A stretch of DNA of 64,000 bases, from contig NZ_PDCM01000002.1 in assembly GCF_008634025.1 (NCBI RefSeq), forward strand, positions 1-64,000, written 5' to 3'. The translations under genes were made by a program, and so were the position numbers. Within the stretch, counting starts at the first letter, position 1, and each line of letters begins with the position of its first letter. This DNA comes from Streptomyces albofaciens JCM 4342 (lineage in GTDB: Bacteria; Actinomycetota; Actinomycetes; Streptomycetales; Streptomycetaceae). Below the pieces are notes generated by a model. The model was given only the letters and a program-made list of their open reading frames with translations, was not told where the DNA came from and did not search any database. Positions 51,700 to 60,025 of the stretch are shown here, one piece after another.

Positions 51700-52021
51700 G
51701 CCTTCGGCGACGATCAGCCTGGTCACGGCTGGTCGGTGGCAGGACGGCGACCGGCACATCCTGGTCGTGACGGACACGGGCTACGGCGTGATGCGCCTGG
51801 CCTGGGTACTGCGCGACCTACCCGTCGAAGTGGTCGGGCGCCTTCGTTCCGATCGTGTCCTGCGGCTGCCGACGCCGCCGCGTGCCTACGACCCTAAGGG
51901 CGGTCGGCCACCCAAGCACGGAGCGAAGTTCCGCCTGGCGGAAGCCGGAGAAATGGCCGGAGCCGGCAGCAGTGACGAGCAGGCGGCAGGTGCCCGGAGC
52001 GAGGCTGGTGAGGATGGATGA
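51700..52021 (+). pseudogene. Relic of an IS701-like transposase
   Basis: The frame reads DGDRHILVVTDTGYGVMRLA, WVLRDLPVEVVGRLRSDRVL and GRPPKHGAKFRLAE, a block found in the middle of IS701-like (NF-type) Streptomyces transposases, including the second catalytic Asp in VVTDTGYG. A frameshift near 51945 gives KPEKWPEPAAVT in another frame. Both ends are missing. Confidence 0.65.
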
Positions 52022-52202
52022 CGGCCTCAAGGTCAGGCGGCCCAGGGGACAGACCGCCTGGCGGCCCACTCCAGGGACGTACATAGGCGTGGCGGGAGCG
52101 GGACAGCAACGATGGTGATCGGGGGCTGCCGCCTCCCACGGCACGGGGAGCGCGGAGCGTCGCAGTCGAGGCGCGGCGGCCGGAGCCACCCGGCCATGGC
52201 GC

Positions 52203-52238
52203 GGTGCCGACCGCGGTGCAGAGGCCGCGGTCGGCACC
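52203..52238 (-). terminator. Strong hairpin after the MFS efflux gene
   Basis: GGTGCCGACCGCGG (52203-52216) and CCGCGGTCGGCACC (52225-52238) are perfect complements with an 8-nt loop. The 14-bp GC stem lies 20 bp downstream of the MFS stop codon on the minus strand, an excellent intrinsic terminator candidate although no T-tract follows. Confidence 0.8.
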
Positions 52239-52258
52239 GGCCTTCGGGTTCGGACCGC

Positions 52259-53845
52259 TCAGTGCGGGACCTTCGTGGGCGAGCGCTTCACGCCCGCGAA
52301 GGCCAGGACGGCGCCGAGGACGCACAACACGCCGGCGACCAGGACCGCGCAGTGCACTCCGTTCATGAACGCCTGATGGCTTCCCTCGGTGATTGCCTGC
52401 TTGAGCTGTGCCGGCGCCGGGGTGGGGACAGGCGCGACTCCCATCGCCACCGTGTCCTTCGCCTCCAGCAGCCCGGCCGCCGCCGGGGCGGGGACGCCTG
52501 CCGAGGCGAGTTCGCCGGTGAGGGTGGCGTCGACCCGGCCGGCGATGAGGGAGACGAGGACGGAGGTGCCGAGGGCGCCTCCGACCTGCAGTGCCGTTGC
52601 CTGAAGGCCACCGGCCACACCCGCGTCCTTCACCGGGGCGTTGCCGACGATGGCGTCGGAGGACGAGGCCATCACTATGCCGACGCCGAGGCCGAGGGCG
52701 ATGAAGGGAGGCCACATGAGGACGTAGGCGCTGTGCGCGTCCCAGCTGAGCAGGGTGAAGCACGCGACGGCCTGCAACGCCATGCCCAGGGGCATGGTGA
52801 GGCGGGGGCCGAACCTCTCCGTGAGGGCCGCTCCCAGCGGCGAGGCGACCACCGAGGCCAGACTGAGAGGAAGGCTGCGGACACCCGCCTCGACAGGGGT
52901 GAACCCGCGGACGTTCTGCAGGTAGATCATGACGAAGAAGATCACGCCGAGCAGGACGAAGAAGTTCAGGGCGGTGATGACGGTGCCGATGGTCAGTGCG
53001 GGGTTGCGGAACAGACGCATGGGCAGCAGGGGCGAGGCGACACGGGTCTGCCACCACCCGAAGAGCACGAGGAGCAGGGCGCCGAGGGCGATGGCACCGA
53101 GTGTGCCGCCGGAGGCCCAGCCCCAGGTCTCCCCCTTGACCACGCCGAAGACGAGGGCGAGAAGCCCCAGGGCCAGCAGGGCGACTCCGAGGATGTCGAA
53201 CTTCTCCTGCGCGGCGTGTTCGTTCCTGCTCTGCGGGAGGACGGCCGCGCTGAAGGCGAGGGCGGCGACCCCGATGGGGGCATTGACGTAGAAGACCGAT
53301 TCCCAGCTGACATGCTGGACGAGGAAGCCGCCGACGATGGGGCCGAGGGCGGTGGAAACCGAGGAGACCATGGCCCAGATGCCGACCGCCATGCCGAACT
53401 TCCACGGGGGGAAGACGGCACGTAGCAGGCCGAGGGTGTTCGGCATCAGCAGGGCGCCGAAGAAGCCCTGGAGGGCGCGGAAGGCGATGACGCCTTCGAT
53501 GGATCCGGCCAGGCCGATGGCGACGGAGGCGAGGGTGAAGCCCGCCACCCCTATGAGGTAGAAGGTGCGGCGGCCGAAGCGGTCGCCGAGCTTGCCGCCG
53601 AGAATGAGGGCCGCGGCAAGGGCGAGCAAGTAGGAGTTGGTGACCCACTGCAGGTCGGAGGTGGAAGCGCCGAGGTCGCGCCCGATCTCGGGGTTGGCGA
53701 TCGATACGACGGAACCGTCGAGTCCGACCATGAAGAGACCGAAGGCTACCGCGATCAGCGTCAGCCAGGGGTTGGACCGCCGGCCGGCTCTCGTGCCGGC
53801 CGGCGCGGGGCGGGAGGATTCTGCCAGGGTGCTGGCGGAGGACAT
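52259..53845 (-). CDS. MFS drug efflux transporter (DHA2, EmrB/QacA type)
   Basis: The 528-residue protein has 14 predicted spans and the DHA2 motifs: FGLFMVGLDGSVVSIANPEI (motif D1), LGGKLGDRFGRRTFYLIGVA (motif A) and SVSTALGPIVGGFLVQHVSW (motif C, antiporter signature). It should export toxic compounds by proton exchange. A MarR regulator gene lies 121 bp upstream in the same direction, and a perfect terminator follows. No strong ribosome site precedes the ATG at 53845. Confidence 0.92.
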   Translation of the reverse strand: MSSASTLAESSRPAPAGTRAGRRSNPWLTLIAVAFGLFMVGLDGSVVSIANPEIGRDLGASTSDLQWVTNSYLLALAAALILGGKLGDRFGRRTFYLIGVAGFTLASVAIGLAGSIEGVIAFRALQGFFGALLMPNTLGLLRAVFPPWKFGMAVGIWAMVSSVSTALGPIVGGFLVQHVSWESVFYVNAPIGVAALAFSAAVLPQSRNEHAAQEKFDILGVALLALGLLALVFGVVKGETWGWASGGTLGAIALGALLLVLFGWWQTRVASPLLPMRLFRNPALTIGTVITALNFFVLLGVIFFVMIYLQNVRGFTPVEAGVRSLPLSLASVVASPLGAALTERFGPRLTMPLGMALQAVACFTLLSWDAHSAYVLMWPPFIALGLGVGIVMASSSDAIVGNAPVKDAGVAGGLQATALQVGGALGTSVLVSLIAGRVDATLTGELASAGVPAPAAAGLLEAKDTVAMGVAPVPTPAPAQLKQAITEGSHQAFMNGVHCAVLVAGVLCVLGAVLAFAGVKRSPTKVPH

Positions 53846-53966
53846 GGCTGTTCTCTGTCTTTCATTGACGCTGTGCCGGCCCGGTGCGGCGATCTGGGCG
53901 CACGACCGGCCGGCGGCAGGAAGGGACAGCCCGCACCGCGGCGTCGGGCAGTTCCCGAAGCCGTGA

Positions 53967-54437
53967 TCAGCGGGCGGAGTGAAGGCGCTCGTTGAGCGTC
54001 CGGAGGGCCCCCAGAGCGGAGCCGAGAGCGTCCAGCTCGCCGTCGGTCATCGCCCGCAGGACCTGCCGGACGTTGTCCCCCATGAGCTGCTTGACCTCAC
54101 CGAGTCGATGCCGGGCGGTCGAGGTGAGATGCAGATGGGCGATCCGCTTGTCGGCACCGTCCTGCCGGCGTTCCAACAGGCCCTGCTCGGTGAGCTGGGT
54201 GACCAGGGCACTGACGTTGTTGGGCTTCATCAACACCGCATCGGCGGCGGCACGCACGGTGGTGCCGTCGTTGGCCTCGACGTGCCGCAACAGGATGAGT
54301 TGGGCTTCGGAGGGCTTGGGGTGCGGGTAATCCCGGTCGACGTGCCGTTCGAGCGCCCTGGCCAGCTCAGGCAGGCATGCCGCAAGGCCGGTGGCGATGC
54401 GGTCGACGTCCTGACCGGATGGGCTGAGCTGGGGCAC
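53967..54437 (-). CDS. MarR family regulator
   Basis: The 156-residue protein has the MarR winged helix: PSEAQLILLRHVEANDGTTV, RAAADAVLMKPNNVSALVTQ, LTEQGLLERRQDGADKRIAH and LHLTSTARHRL, where D-x-R-x-x-x-x-x-L-T is the wing signature. It is upstream of and co-oriented with the efflux gene and probably represses it. GTG at 54437 lies at the predicted transcription start, so the mRNA may be leaderless. Confidence 0.9.
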   Translation of the reverse strand: MPQLSPSGQDVDRIATGLAACLPELARALERHVDRDYPHPKPSEAQLILLRHVEANDGTTVRAAADAVLMKPNNVSALVTQLTEQGLLERRQDGADKRIAHLHLTSTARHRLGEVKQLMGDNVRQVLRAMTDGELDALGSALGALRTLNERLHSAR

Positions 54438-54472
54438 CCCGGCATTTAACTATGAGCACATACCTATGTCAA
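54437..54472 (-). promoter_or_regulatory. Promoter of the MarR gene with an overlapping palindrome
   Basis: On the minus strand, TTGACA (54472-54467) and TTAAAT (54449-54444) are separated by 17 bp, a near-consensus housekeeping promoter. The start of transcription, about 7 nt further, coincides with the GTG start codon. TATG-AGCA-CATA lies in the spacer (54451-54462) and could bind the MarR protein itself. Confidence 0.6.
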
Positions 54473-54732
54473 AGGATGGGGCTACGGAGGGGCCGGCCGT
54501 CCGAGGCGTCAGTCAGCAGCTCCTCGACCGGCCGCTTCCCGGCGGGCGCCGGGTGTGGCCCTCCGGCGAGGCACGGCTCTGGACCGCCGGGGTGTCGGGC
54601 CGTGGGCCACAATTGGGACACTGCGAACGGGGCCTCACCGCTCGGCACCGAGCAACAGTGCTGCCATGCAGGTTTTCAGGCCGCCTACGGCGGCCCCCGG
54701 CAGCTCGTTCCCGTACGCCCTTGCCTGCCCGT

Positions 54733-55782
54733 TCAATCCTTCAGGAGGCCACGCTCACCGACGAGGTAACCCGCGTGCATGCGGGTCTTCGCACCCAGCC
54801 GCCGCATGATGACTTCTATGTGGCGTTGGCAGGAGCGCAGGGACATGTTCAGTCGGCGCGCAATCACTCGATCCTCGACACCTTGCACCATGAGACGCAA
54901 GATGGTGCGCTTGGTGCTTTCGGAAATCTCGTCGACCACCTGGCGCTCGCAGGAGGTACTGAACGTGACGCCCCGGGTCCACGCCCGCTCGAATGCGGCG
55001 ACCGCGAAGGCGATCACGGTGGAGTCCCGCACCAACACGATTCCACCTGAACGAGTGTGATCAGGGAAAACCGCCACCTGCCCGTCAAAAACGGTCAGCG
55101 GCATGAAGCTGTCGCTCCGAGTGCGGTACGACGTATTGCACCGCGTCTGGGCCTGCATGCGCTCGGTCAGGTCCCGCCGGAAGCGCGCCGTGTGCGGGAA
55201 CAGGATGCGGACCTCGACATCCGCACCGAGTATGGACTTGCCGCCTGAATGAAAATACGGCATGGCCGCGAGAGCGGCGGCCGCATCCGGCTCGGAGAGC
55301 AGGATCTCCGAGCGGCAAGAGGCAGCCAACTGCAAGGTCAGATCGGCGGCTTGGGAAGACGAGGTGACGACCTCCACGGACGCGGGTCCCGCATGGCGTG
55401 CCACTCCTTCCTGGTAGACATTGGTGAGCTCGTACAGCACCGCGCGCATGCGGTCGACCTCATGTTGCCGGTGTTCGATATCGCGCTGCAGGGGCGCAAT
55501 GAGCTCGACTCGCGCCGTCTCAGGCGACACCGCGAAGTATTTCGAAGGCAACGTCGGGTCGACACGGACCAGATGCATCCGAAGCAACCTGCCGATCGAC
55601 GCCTCGATCTCCTGCTGCTGCCGCCCGGTCCCTGAGGCGATTTCCTTGACGGAGCAATGCGCGACCCCGGCAATCCAGCTGTATATCTCGCGGTCCTCAC
55701 TTCGCAGAAACCCCGTCTCGGTCTCCGTGGACCGCGACCTGAGTGACCCCTCATCGCGTGTGACGCGCGACACATTAGGCAC
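54733..55782 (-). CDS. TrmB-like / LuxR-type HTH regulator
   Basis: The 349-residue regulator has an N-terminal TrmB-like winged helix (EDREIYSWIAGVAHCSVKEI, EIEASIGRLLRMHLVR), a central region resembling phospholipase-D-like sensor domains (SRSEILLSE-type, here CRSEILLSEPDAAAALAAMP), and a C-terminal LuxR helix-turn-helix (ILRLMVQGVEDRVIARRLNM, SLRSCQRHIEVIMRRLGAKT). Such proteins often control secondary-metabolite or stress genes. GTG 55782 is supported by GAGGGA 6 nt upstream. It lies left of the lanthipeptide cluster, divergent from the next regulator. Confidence 0.82.
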   Translation of the reverse strand: MPNVSRVTRDEGSLRSRSTETETGFLRSEDREIYSWIAGVAHCSVKEIASGTGRQQQEIEASIGRLLRMHLVRVDPTLPSKYFAVSPETARVELIAPLQRDIEHRQHEVDRMRAVLYELTNVYQEGVARHAGPASVEVVTSSSQAADLTLQLAASCRSEILLSEPDAAAALAAMPYFHSGGKSILGADVEVRILFPHTARFRRDLTERMQAQTRCNTSYRTRSDSFMPLTVFDGQVAVFPDHTRSGGIVLVRDSTVIAFAVAAFERAWTRGVTFSTSCERQVVDEISESTKRTILRLMVQGVEDRVIARRLNMSLRSCQRHIEVIMRRLGAKTRMHAGYLVGERGLLKD

Positions 55783-56050
55783 GGTGGAATCCCTCGTCCT
55801 GCCGCCGGGCGGAAGTACGACCCCCTGGCTGGCGTTCTCTTGCTGGGCCGGAAGCCTAACCTATCCGTGTCACCGGAACCGGCATACGCGGCGCGGTCGG
55901 CATCTACGCCTTCTCGTGGTCGCAGGTATTCGGCAGCCGCCCTTCTGCCCGCGCGGATTACCGCCACATGAGATGACGTCAAGGCGCATGGTCCGTTCGC
56001 CTCCGGCAGACACGCAAAACTTCACGCCACGAAACGGAAATGTCAAACTC

Positions 56051-57004
56051 GTGCAACACATAACTCTTTGTGTCGACGACTTGGCGCGTACCAGAATCAT
56101 CGGCCCACTCAGCCGGCACGTCGAGGCGATTTTCGCAGTGGATGCCCTGCGCAACACGCAGAGCGACTTCCTGCAAGCCTGGCGCCGTAGAGTGATCGCG
56201 ACGATAGCGCATCCCGGCAAGGAGCTGGATGGAGCCCGGCAGCTGACGAGGGTCAGCGGCGGCTCCCGGGAGGTTCTGTCCGCCTGGTCGGGCATCGTAA
56301 AGGCGCCGGGTACGACCCACTCCAGCACCCCGGGAGTACAGAGAGCACATTTAGCAGCTGCCGTCGAAGAGATGTGCCGAGTGGCCGTGCGACCGCACTG
56401 GAGACGCGTTCACGCTCACCTCGCCTCGGCCCGGGACTTCCGCCGGGACACCATGTGCCGTGACGGAATCGAGGCTCTCCTGAACAGCCTGGGCCCGGGA
56501 ATACGCTGGAAGGCGCCCGTGCTGGAAATCAACTCCGCAGGCATGGCACCTGTCGTGCCGAACGGGCGCGGCCTGCTGCTGTCCCCTTCGCTCTTCCTCC
56601 AGGGGGACGCCGCGGTGCTTCCGTCGCTCCCGGGCGAGGCGGGGAGCAGTCCGGTCCTGATTTTCCCTGACCGCCCAGGTGGAGATCACTGCTCACTCCT
56701 GGACGAGGAACCGCCGTCCACGCCTGCCGCAAGCCGCCTGCCGCAAGAGAGCCTGGCTGCCCTGCTGGGCAGGACCCGGGCAGCCATCCTCCAGGCATTG
56801 CGTGACGGCTGCGGCAACGGCGAACTCGCCGAGAAACTGGGGATCACCCCGGGTGCGGTGAGCCAGCACACCAGCACACTGCGGAACGCCGGGCTGGTCT
56901 CGACCCGCCGCAGCGGCGGTCGGGTCGTGCACACCGTCACCACGCTCGGTCGCCATCTTCTGCACGCCGGCCCGGACGCCGACGAACCGTGTGCCACCAC
57001 ATGA
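56051..57004 (+). CDS. ArsR-like winged-helix regulator with large N-terminal domain
   Basis: The 317-residue protein ends in an ArsR/SmtB-type winged helix: LGRTRAAILQALRDGCGNGE, LAEKLGITPGAVSQHTSTLR, NAGLVSTRRSGGRVVHTVT. The first 230 residues (HITLCVDDLARTRIIGPLSR, DALRNTQSDFLQAWRRRVIA) match the actinobacterial DUF5937-type sensor region found with such HTHs. GTG 56051 is chosen at the family start; its ribosome site is weak. It points toward the lanthipeptide synthetase gene 256 bp downstream and may regulate it. Confidence 0.78.
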   Translation: MQHITLCVDDLARTRIIGPLSRHVEAIFAVDALRNTQSDFLQAWRRRVIATIAHPGKELDGARQLTRVSGGSREVLSAWSGIVKAPGTTHSSTPGVQRAHLAAAVEEMCRVAVRPHWRRVHAHLASARDFRRDTMCRDGIEALLNSLGPGIRWKAPVLEINSAGMAPVVPNGRGLLLSPSLFLQGDAAVLPSLPGEAGSSPVLIFPDRPGGDHCSLLDEEPPSTPAASRLPQESLAALLGRTRAAILQALRDGCGNGELAEKLGITPGAVSQHTSTLRNAGLVSTRRSGGRVVHTVTTLGRHLLHAGPDADEPCATT

Positions 57005-57134
57005 CAGACGGCTCGGCGGCCGACCCTTCCATGACACCCGACGGCTTTCGCCTACGCATTCCTGCGCCCTTCTCGTGCGCCATGTCTACAAGTCAGCCGC
57101 TATGTGCCGCCCTGTTTAGCTGACACTAAAAAGG

Positions 57135-57167
57135 TTGCAAGTTGTACGACCGTCTTGGATCATGATC
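57135..57167 (+). promoter_or_regulatory. Possible promoter of the lanthipeptide cluster
   Basis: TTGCAA (57135-57140) and GATCAT (57158-57163) with 17 bp between them form a weak promoter-like pair. GATCATGATC (57158-57167) is a perfect palindrome overlapping the -10. The 57105-57180 stretch is the least GC-rich part of the 256-bp leader before the synthetase gene. Confidence 0.35.
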
Positions 57168-57260
57168 TTTCATTGACAGGGCCGGGAGCCCCGACCTCTT
57201 CATTATGTCCGGCGCACCGCTGGGCGAGTTCCCTACAGCTAGGGACAACGGAGGAACGAA

Positions 57261-59921
57261 GTGGACCCGAAATATGGGGTGTATATCGTCGCGGATCCCC
57301 ATTGGTATGAGCCACTGGAACGCTGTGACGATGTCGCCTCGCGGTTCTCTTTGGCCGAGCGTGAATTACCTGACGGGTGGAAACGGGACCGGTATGGCAT
57401 CTGGGAGATTCTCACCCCTATTGGGGGGCCGCAGTTGCCCAACCAAGGCTGGAAGATTCACGTCACCGCCACGCCCGATACCGCAGAGAAGACCATCGAG
57501 CAGACCTGGGCAGTGTGTCGGCGGCTGAACCTTTCCTGGAAGTTCCTGCGCAGCCGTCGCGTCACGCATGTGCTCAACAGCAAGTACGCCAGCCGCGCCG
57601 CCAGCGGAAAGGTCGTCACCGTCTATCCGCGTGATACCGAAGAGCTGCGCATTGCCCTCACCGAACTCGATGCGGTACTTGGCGGCCGCCCCGGTCCGTA
57701 CATCCTCTCCGACCACCGCTGGAACACGGGACCGGTGTCGGTCCGGTACGGGGCCTTCACGCTGATGTGGTGCGAACTGCCCGACGGCTCACGGGTGCCG
57801 GCACTGCGCGATCCGCAGGGCAACGCCGTCCCCGACCGGCGTCGGCCGGCCTTCACCGTTCCCGACTGGGTCGACATCCCGGACTTCCTCACCGCCAGCC
57901 TTGCCGCAACGGCCGGGTGCGCTGACATCACGCTCAACGGCTATACGGTGCTCATGGCCCTGCACTTCTCCAACGGTGGTGGCGTATACCTGGCCGAGGC
58001 CCCCGACGGCACCCAGGTCGTCTTGAAGGAGGCGCGCCCGCACGCCGGTCTGGACGCGGCCGGCGCTGACGCGGTGGCGCGGCTGCGCAACGAATGGTCG
58101 GCCCTGGAAGCCGTCGGCCACCTGCCGTTCGTCCCACGCCCCATCGAGTACTTCACCGTCTGGGAGCACCGCTACCTGGCCATGGAGCATATCCAGGGGG
58201 AATCGCTCAGCACGTGGATGGGCCGCGACTACCCGCTCACCCGGCATGAACCCGATGAGCGGGTACGGGCCACGTACACCACGCTGGTCATCGACTACTT
58301 GGGGCAGGTGGAGTCCGCCGTCGAGGCCCTGCACGAGGCGGGGCTGGCCTTCGGCGACCTCCACCCGCACAACATTCTCATCCGTGACGACGACACCATC
58401 GCCCTGGTGGACTTCGAGACCGCCACGGCTGTCGACACCGAACGCACCACCGTGCTCGGCGCCCCCGGCTTCATCGATCTGTCACTCACCGGCGCCCGCG
58501 AGTGCGACCTCTACGCTCTGGGCTGCTGCCAGCTTTCCGCGGTCATGCCGCTCACCGGCCTGATACAGCGCACGCCGGCGGTCGTCGGCCACCTGATCGA
58601 GATGGCCACCACCGCCTTCCCGACGCTGCCGGCCGCATACGTCGAGCGGATGGCGGAACGCCTGGCCCTGTCCCCGACCGTGCGCCCCCACCTTCCCGGA
58701 TACCGGACCGACGCGGTGCCCGCGCTCACCTCACCGCGCGCCCCCTCTCTGCTGCGCGGCATTGACCGGGCCGCCGGCACCACCCGCACCGACCGGCTCT
58801 TCCCCGGCGATATCGCCGGGCACCGGGACGGTGCGCAGCTCGGCCTCGCCCACGGAACACCCGGAGTCCTCCTCGCCCAGCTGAGCACCGGCTCCTGCGT
58901 AGACCCCGAGCACCTGAGGTGGCTGGAACGCGCGGTCCGGCGGGCGCCGGCCGGCACCCCGCTCGGTCTGTACGACGGCCTGGCCGGCACGGCATGGCTG
59001 CTGCACCGGCTCGACAACCCACTGGGTGAAGAACTGATCGACCGCGTTCTCTCCAGCCGGCTGCCTTCCTCGCCGGGACTGTTCAGCGGACTGACCGGCA
59101 TCGCCCACCTTTTGTTGGACGTCGGCGTGCGTAACGAAGCTCTCACACTGGCAGCGGCCGTTCGGGACCGCATCGGCGAGGACGGCGCGCTGGACCGCCC
59201 CGGCCTGATGTACGGCTGGTCGGGACCAGCCGTACTGCTCGCCCGCTGCGCCCACCTGACCGGCGACGAGGAGTGGGCCGAGGCCGCCGCGACTGCTGTC
59301 CGCGCTGACCTCAAGCATGCGCGGGAGCTGGACGGAACCCTCCAGATGAGCAGTTCCCGACGGCTGCTGCCCTACCTCGCCGAGGGCTCGGCCGGAGTCG
59401 CCCTGGCAGCCATGGCACTGCCCGGCACGCAAGCCGCCGAGATGGACGTCCACGCCATCGTGACGGGGGCAGCACACGCCGCAGCGGTCCACACCGTGGC
59501 CCAGGGCGGCCTGTTCAACGGCCGGGCCGGTCTTGCCTACTTCCTGTCCCACGCCACTGCCCACGTACCGCAAGCGCGCAGGTGGGCCGAACACCAGCTG
59601 CGCCTGCTGTCCCTGCATGTGGCCGACCACGACGGCGGACAGGTCCTCTACGGTGACCAGCTCCTGCGCCTGTCCACCGACCTGGCCACCGGCGCCGCCG
59701 GCGCCCTGCTGGCGATGCAAGCAGCCAAGACGTCCGGCGCGCCCCTGCTGCCTGGTGCTCACCCGACCAGAGCTGATCACCGGCCGCAGCGGCCCGCCGG
59801 ATCCTGTGCATCCGCACGCGGAGAGGAGGTGCCCGATCATGACGAACGTTCTCGCACTGCAGGAACTCGCCGAGGACACCCGCCTGGAGGGGCTGAGCAC
59901 CATCAGCTTCATCGGCTGTGA
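57261..59921 (+). CDS. Class III lanthipeptide synthetase (LanKC)
   Basis: This 886-residue trifunctional enzyme phosphorylates Ser/Thr in a precursor peptide, eliminates phosphate and cyclises with Cys. The N-terminal lyase domain starts YGVYIVADPHWYEPL; KIHVTATPDTAEKTIEQTW is conserved. The kinase domain (about 225-480) shows VVLKEARPHAG (Lys), YLAMEHIQGESLSTW, FGDLHPHNILI (catalytic Asp365) and VDFETA (metal-binding Asp384). The C-terminal LanC-like domain (about 525-825) has GLMYGWSGPAVLLARC, but NGRAG stands where zinc-binding LanC proteins have CHG, so it is class III, not IV. GGAGGAA precedes GTG 57261. The last ~65 residues are Arg/His-rich and run over the precursor gene, so the native stop may have been lost. 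Confidence 0.93.
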   Translation: MDPKYGVYIVADPHWYEPLERCDDVASRFSLAERELPDGWKRDRYGIWEILTPIGGPQLPNQGWKIHVTATPDTAEKTIEQTWAVCRRLNLSWKFLRSRRVTHVLNSKYASRAASGKVVTVYPRDTEELRIALTELDAVLGGRPGPYILSDHRWNTGPVSVRYGAFTLMWCELPDGSRVPALRDPQGNAVPDRRRPAFTVPDWVDIPDFLTASLAATAGCADITLNGYTVLMALHFSNGGGVYLAEAPDGTQVVLKEARPHAGLDAAGADAVARLRNEWSALEAVGHLPFVPRPIEYFTVWEHRYLAMEHIQGESLSTWMGRDYPLTRHEPDERVRATYTTLVIDYLGQVESAVEALHEAGLAFGDLHPHNILIRDDDTIALVDFETATAVDTERTTVLGAPGFIDLSLTGARECDLYALGCCQLSAVMPLTGLIQRTPAVVGHLIEMATTAFPTLPAAYVERMAERLALSPTVRPHLPGYRTDAVPALTSPRAPSLLRGIDRAAGTTRTDRLFPGDIAGHRDGAQLGLAHGTPGVLLAQLSTGSCVDPEHLRWLERAVRRAPAGTPLGLYDGLAGTAWLLHRLDNPLGEELIDRVLSSRLPSSPGLFSGLTGIAHLLLDVGVRNEALTLAAAVRDRIGEDGALDRPGLMYGWSGPAVLLARCAHLTGDEEWAEAAATAVRADLKHARELDGTLQMSSSRRLLPYLAEGSAGVALAAMALPGTQAAEMDVHAIVTGAAHAAAVHTVAQGGLFNGRAGLAYFLSHATAHVPQARRWAEHQLRLLSLHVADHDGGQVLYGDQLLRLSTDLATGAAGALLAMQAAKTSGAPLLPGAHPTRADHRPQRPAGSCASARGEEVPDHDERSRTAGTRRGHPPGGAEHHQLHRL

Positions 59922-59928
59922 CACCTGA
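59839..59928 (+). CDS. Class III lanthipeptide precursor peptide
   Basis: A 29-residue peptide with AGGAGGT 8-10 nt before its ATG. The leader MTNVLALQELAEDTRLEG contains L-A-L-Q (residues 5-8), the amphipathic L-x-L-Q box recognised by class III synthetases. The core LSTISFIGCDT holds Ser20-x-x-Ser23-x-x-x-Cys27, the S-x-x-S-x(2-5)-C pattern that becomes labionin or lanthionine rings, as in SapB and labyrinthopeptin-type peptides. Only one ring motif is present, with Thr21 and Thr29 as extra dehydration sites. It begins 83 nt inside the synthetase frame and precedes an exporter set. Confidence 0.9.
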   Translation: MTNVLALQELAEDTRLEGLSTISFIGCDT

Positions 59929-59942
59929 TGGCTCTCAGCCAT
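59928..59942 (+). terminator. Hairpin immediately after the precursor gene
   Basis: ATGGCT-CTC-AGCCAT forms a perfect 6-bp stem that begins at the last base of the precursor stop codon. Such hairpins after lanthipeptide precursor genes can stabilise the precursor mRNA or attenuate transcription into the transporter genes, which start 84 bp later. Confidence 0.5.
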
Positions 59943-60025
59943 GAGAGAGGGGTGCGGGGGGCGCCACGTCGAGTGTGGTCTCTCCGCACCTTCTCCAGCC
60001 GATCGCTCTGTGAAGGACAGCAACC

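Noticed and set aside
52112-53425. A 437-codon plus-strand frame across the MFS gene
   Set aside because: Antisense shadow of the efflux gene with Asp/Glu/Gly-rich composition. The minus strand carries all DHA2 motifs.
54452-54769. A plus-strand ORF starting ATGAGCACATACC
   Set aside because: Its first codons are the MarR promoter read backward. The product has no recognisable features and no ribosome site.
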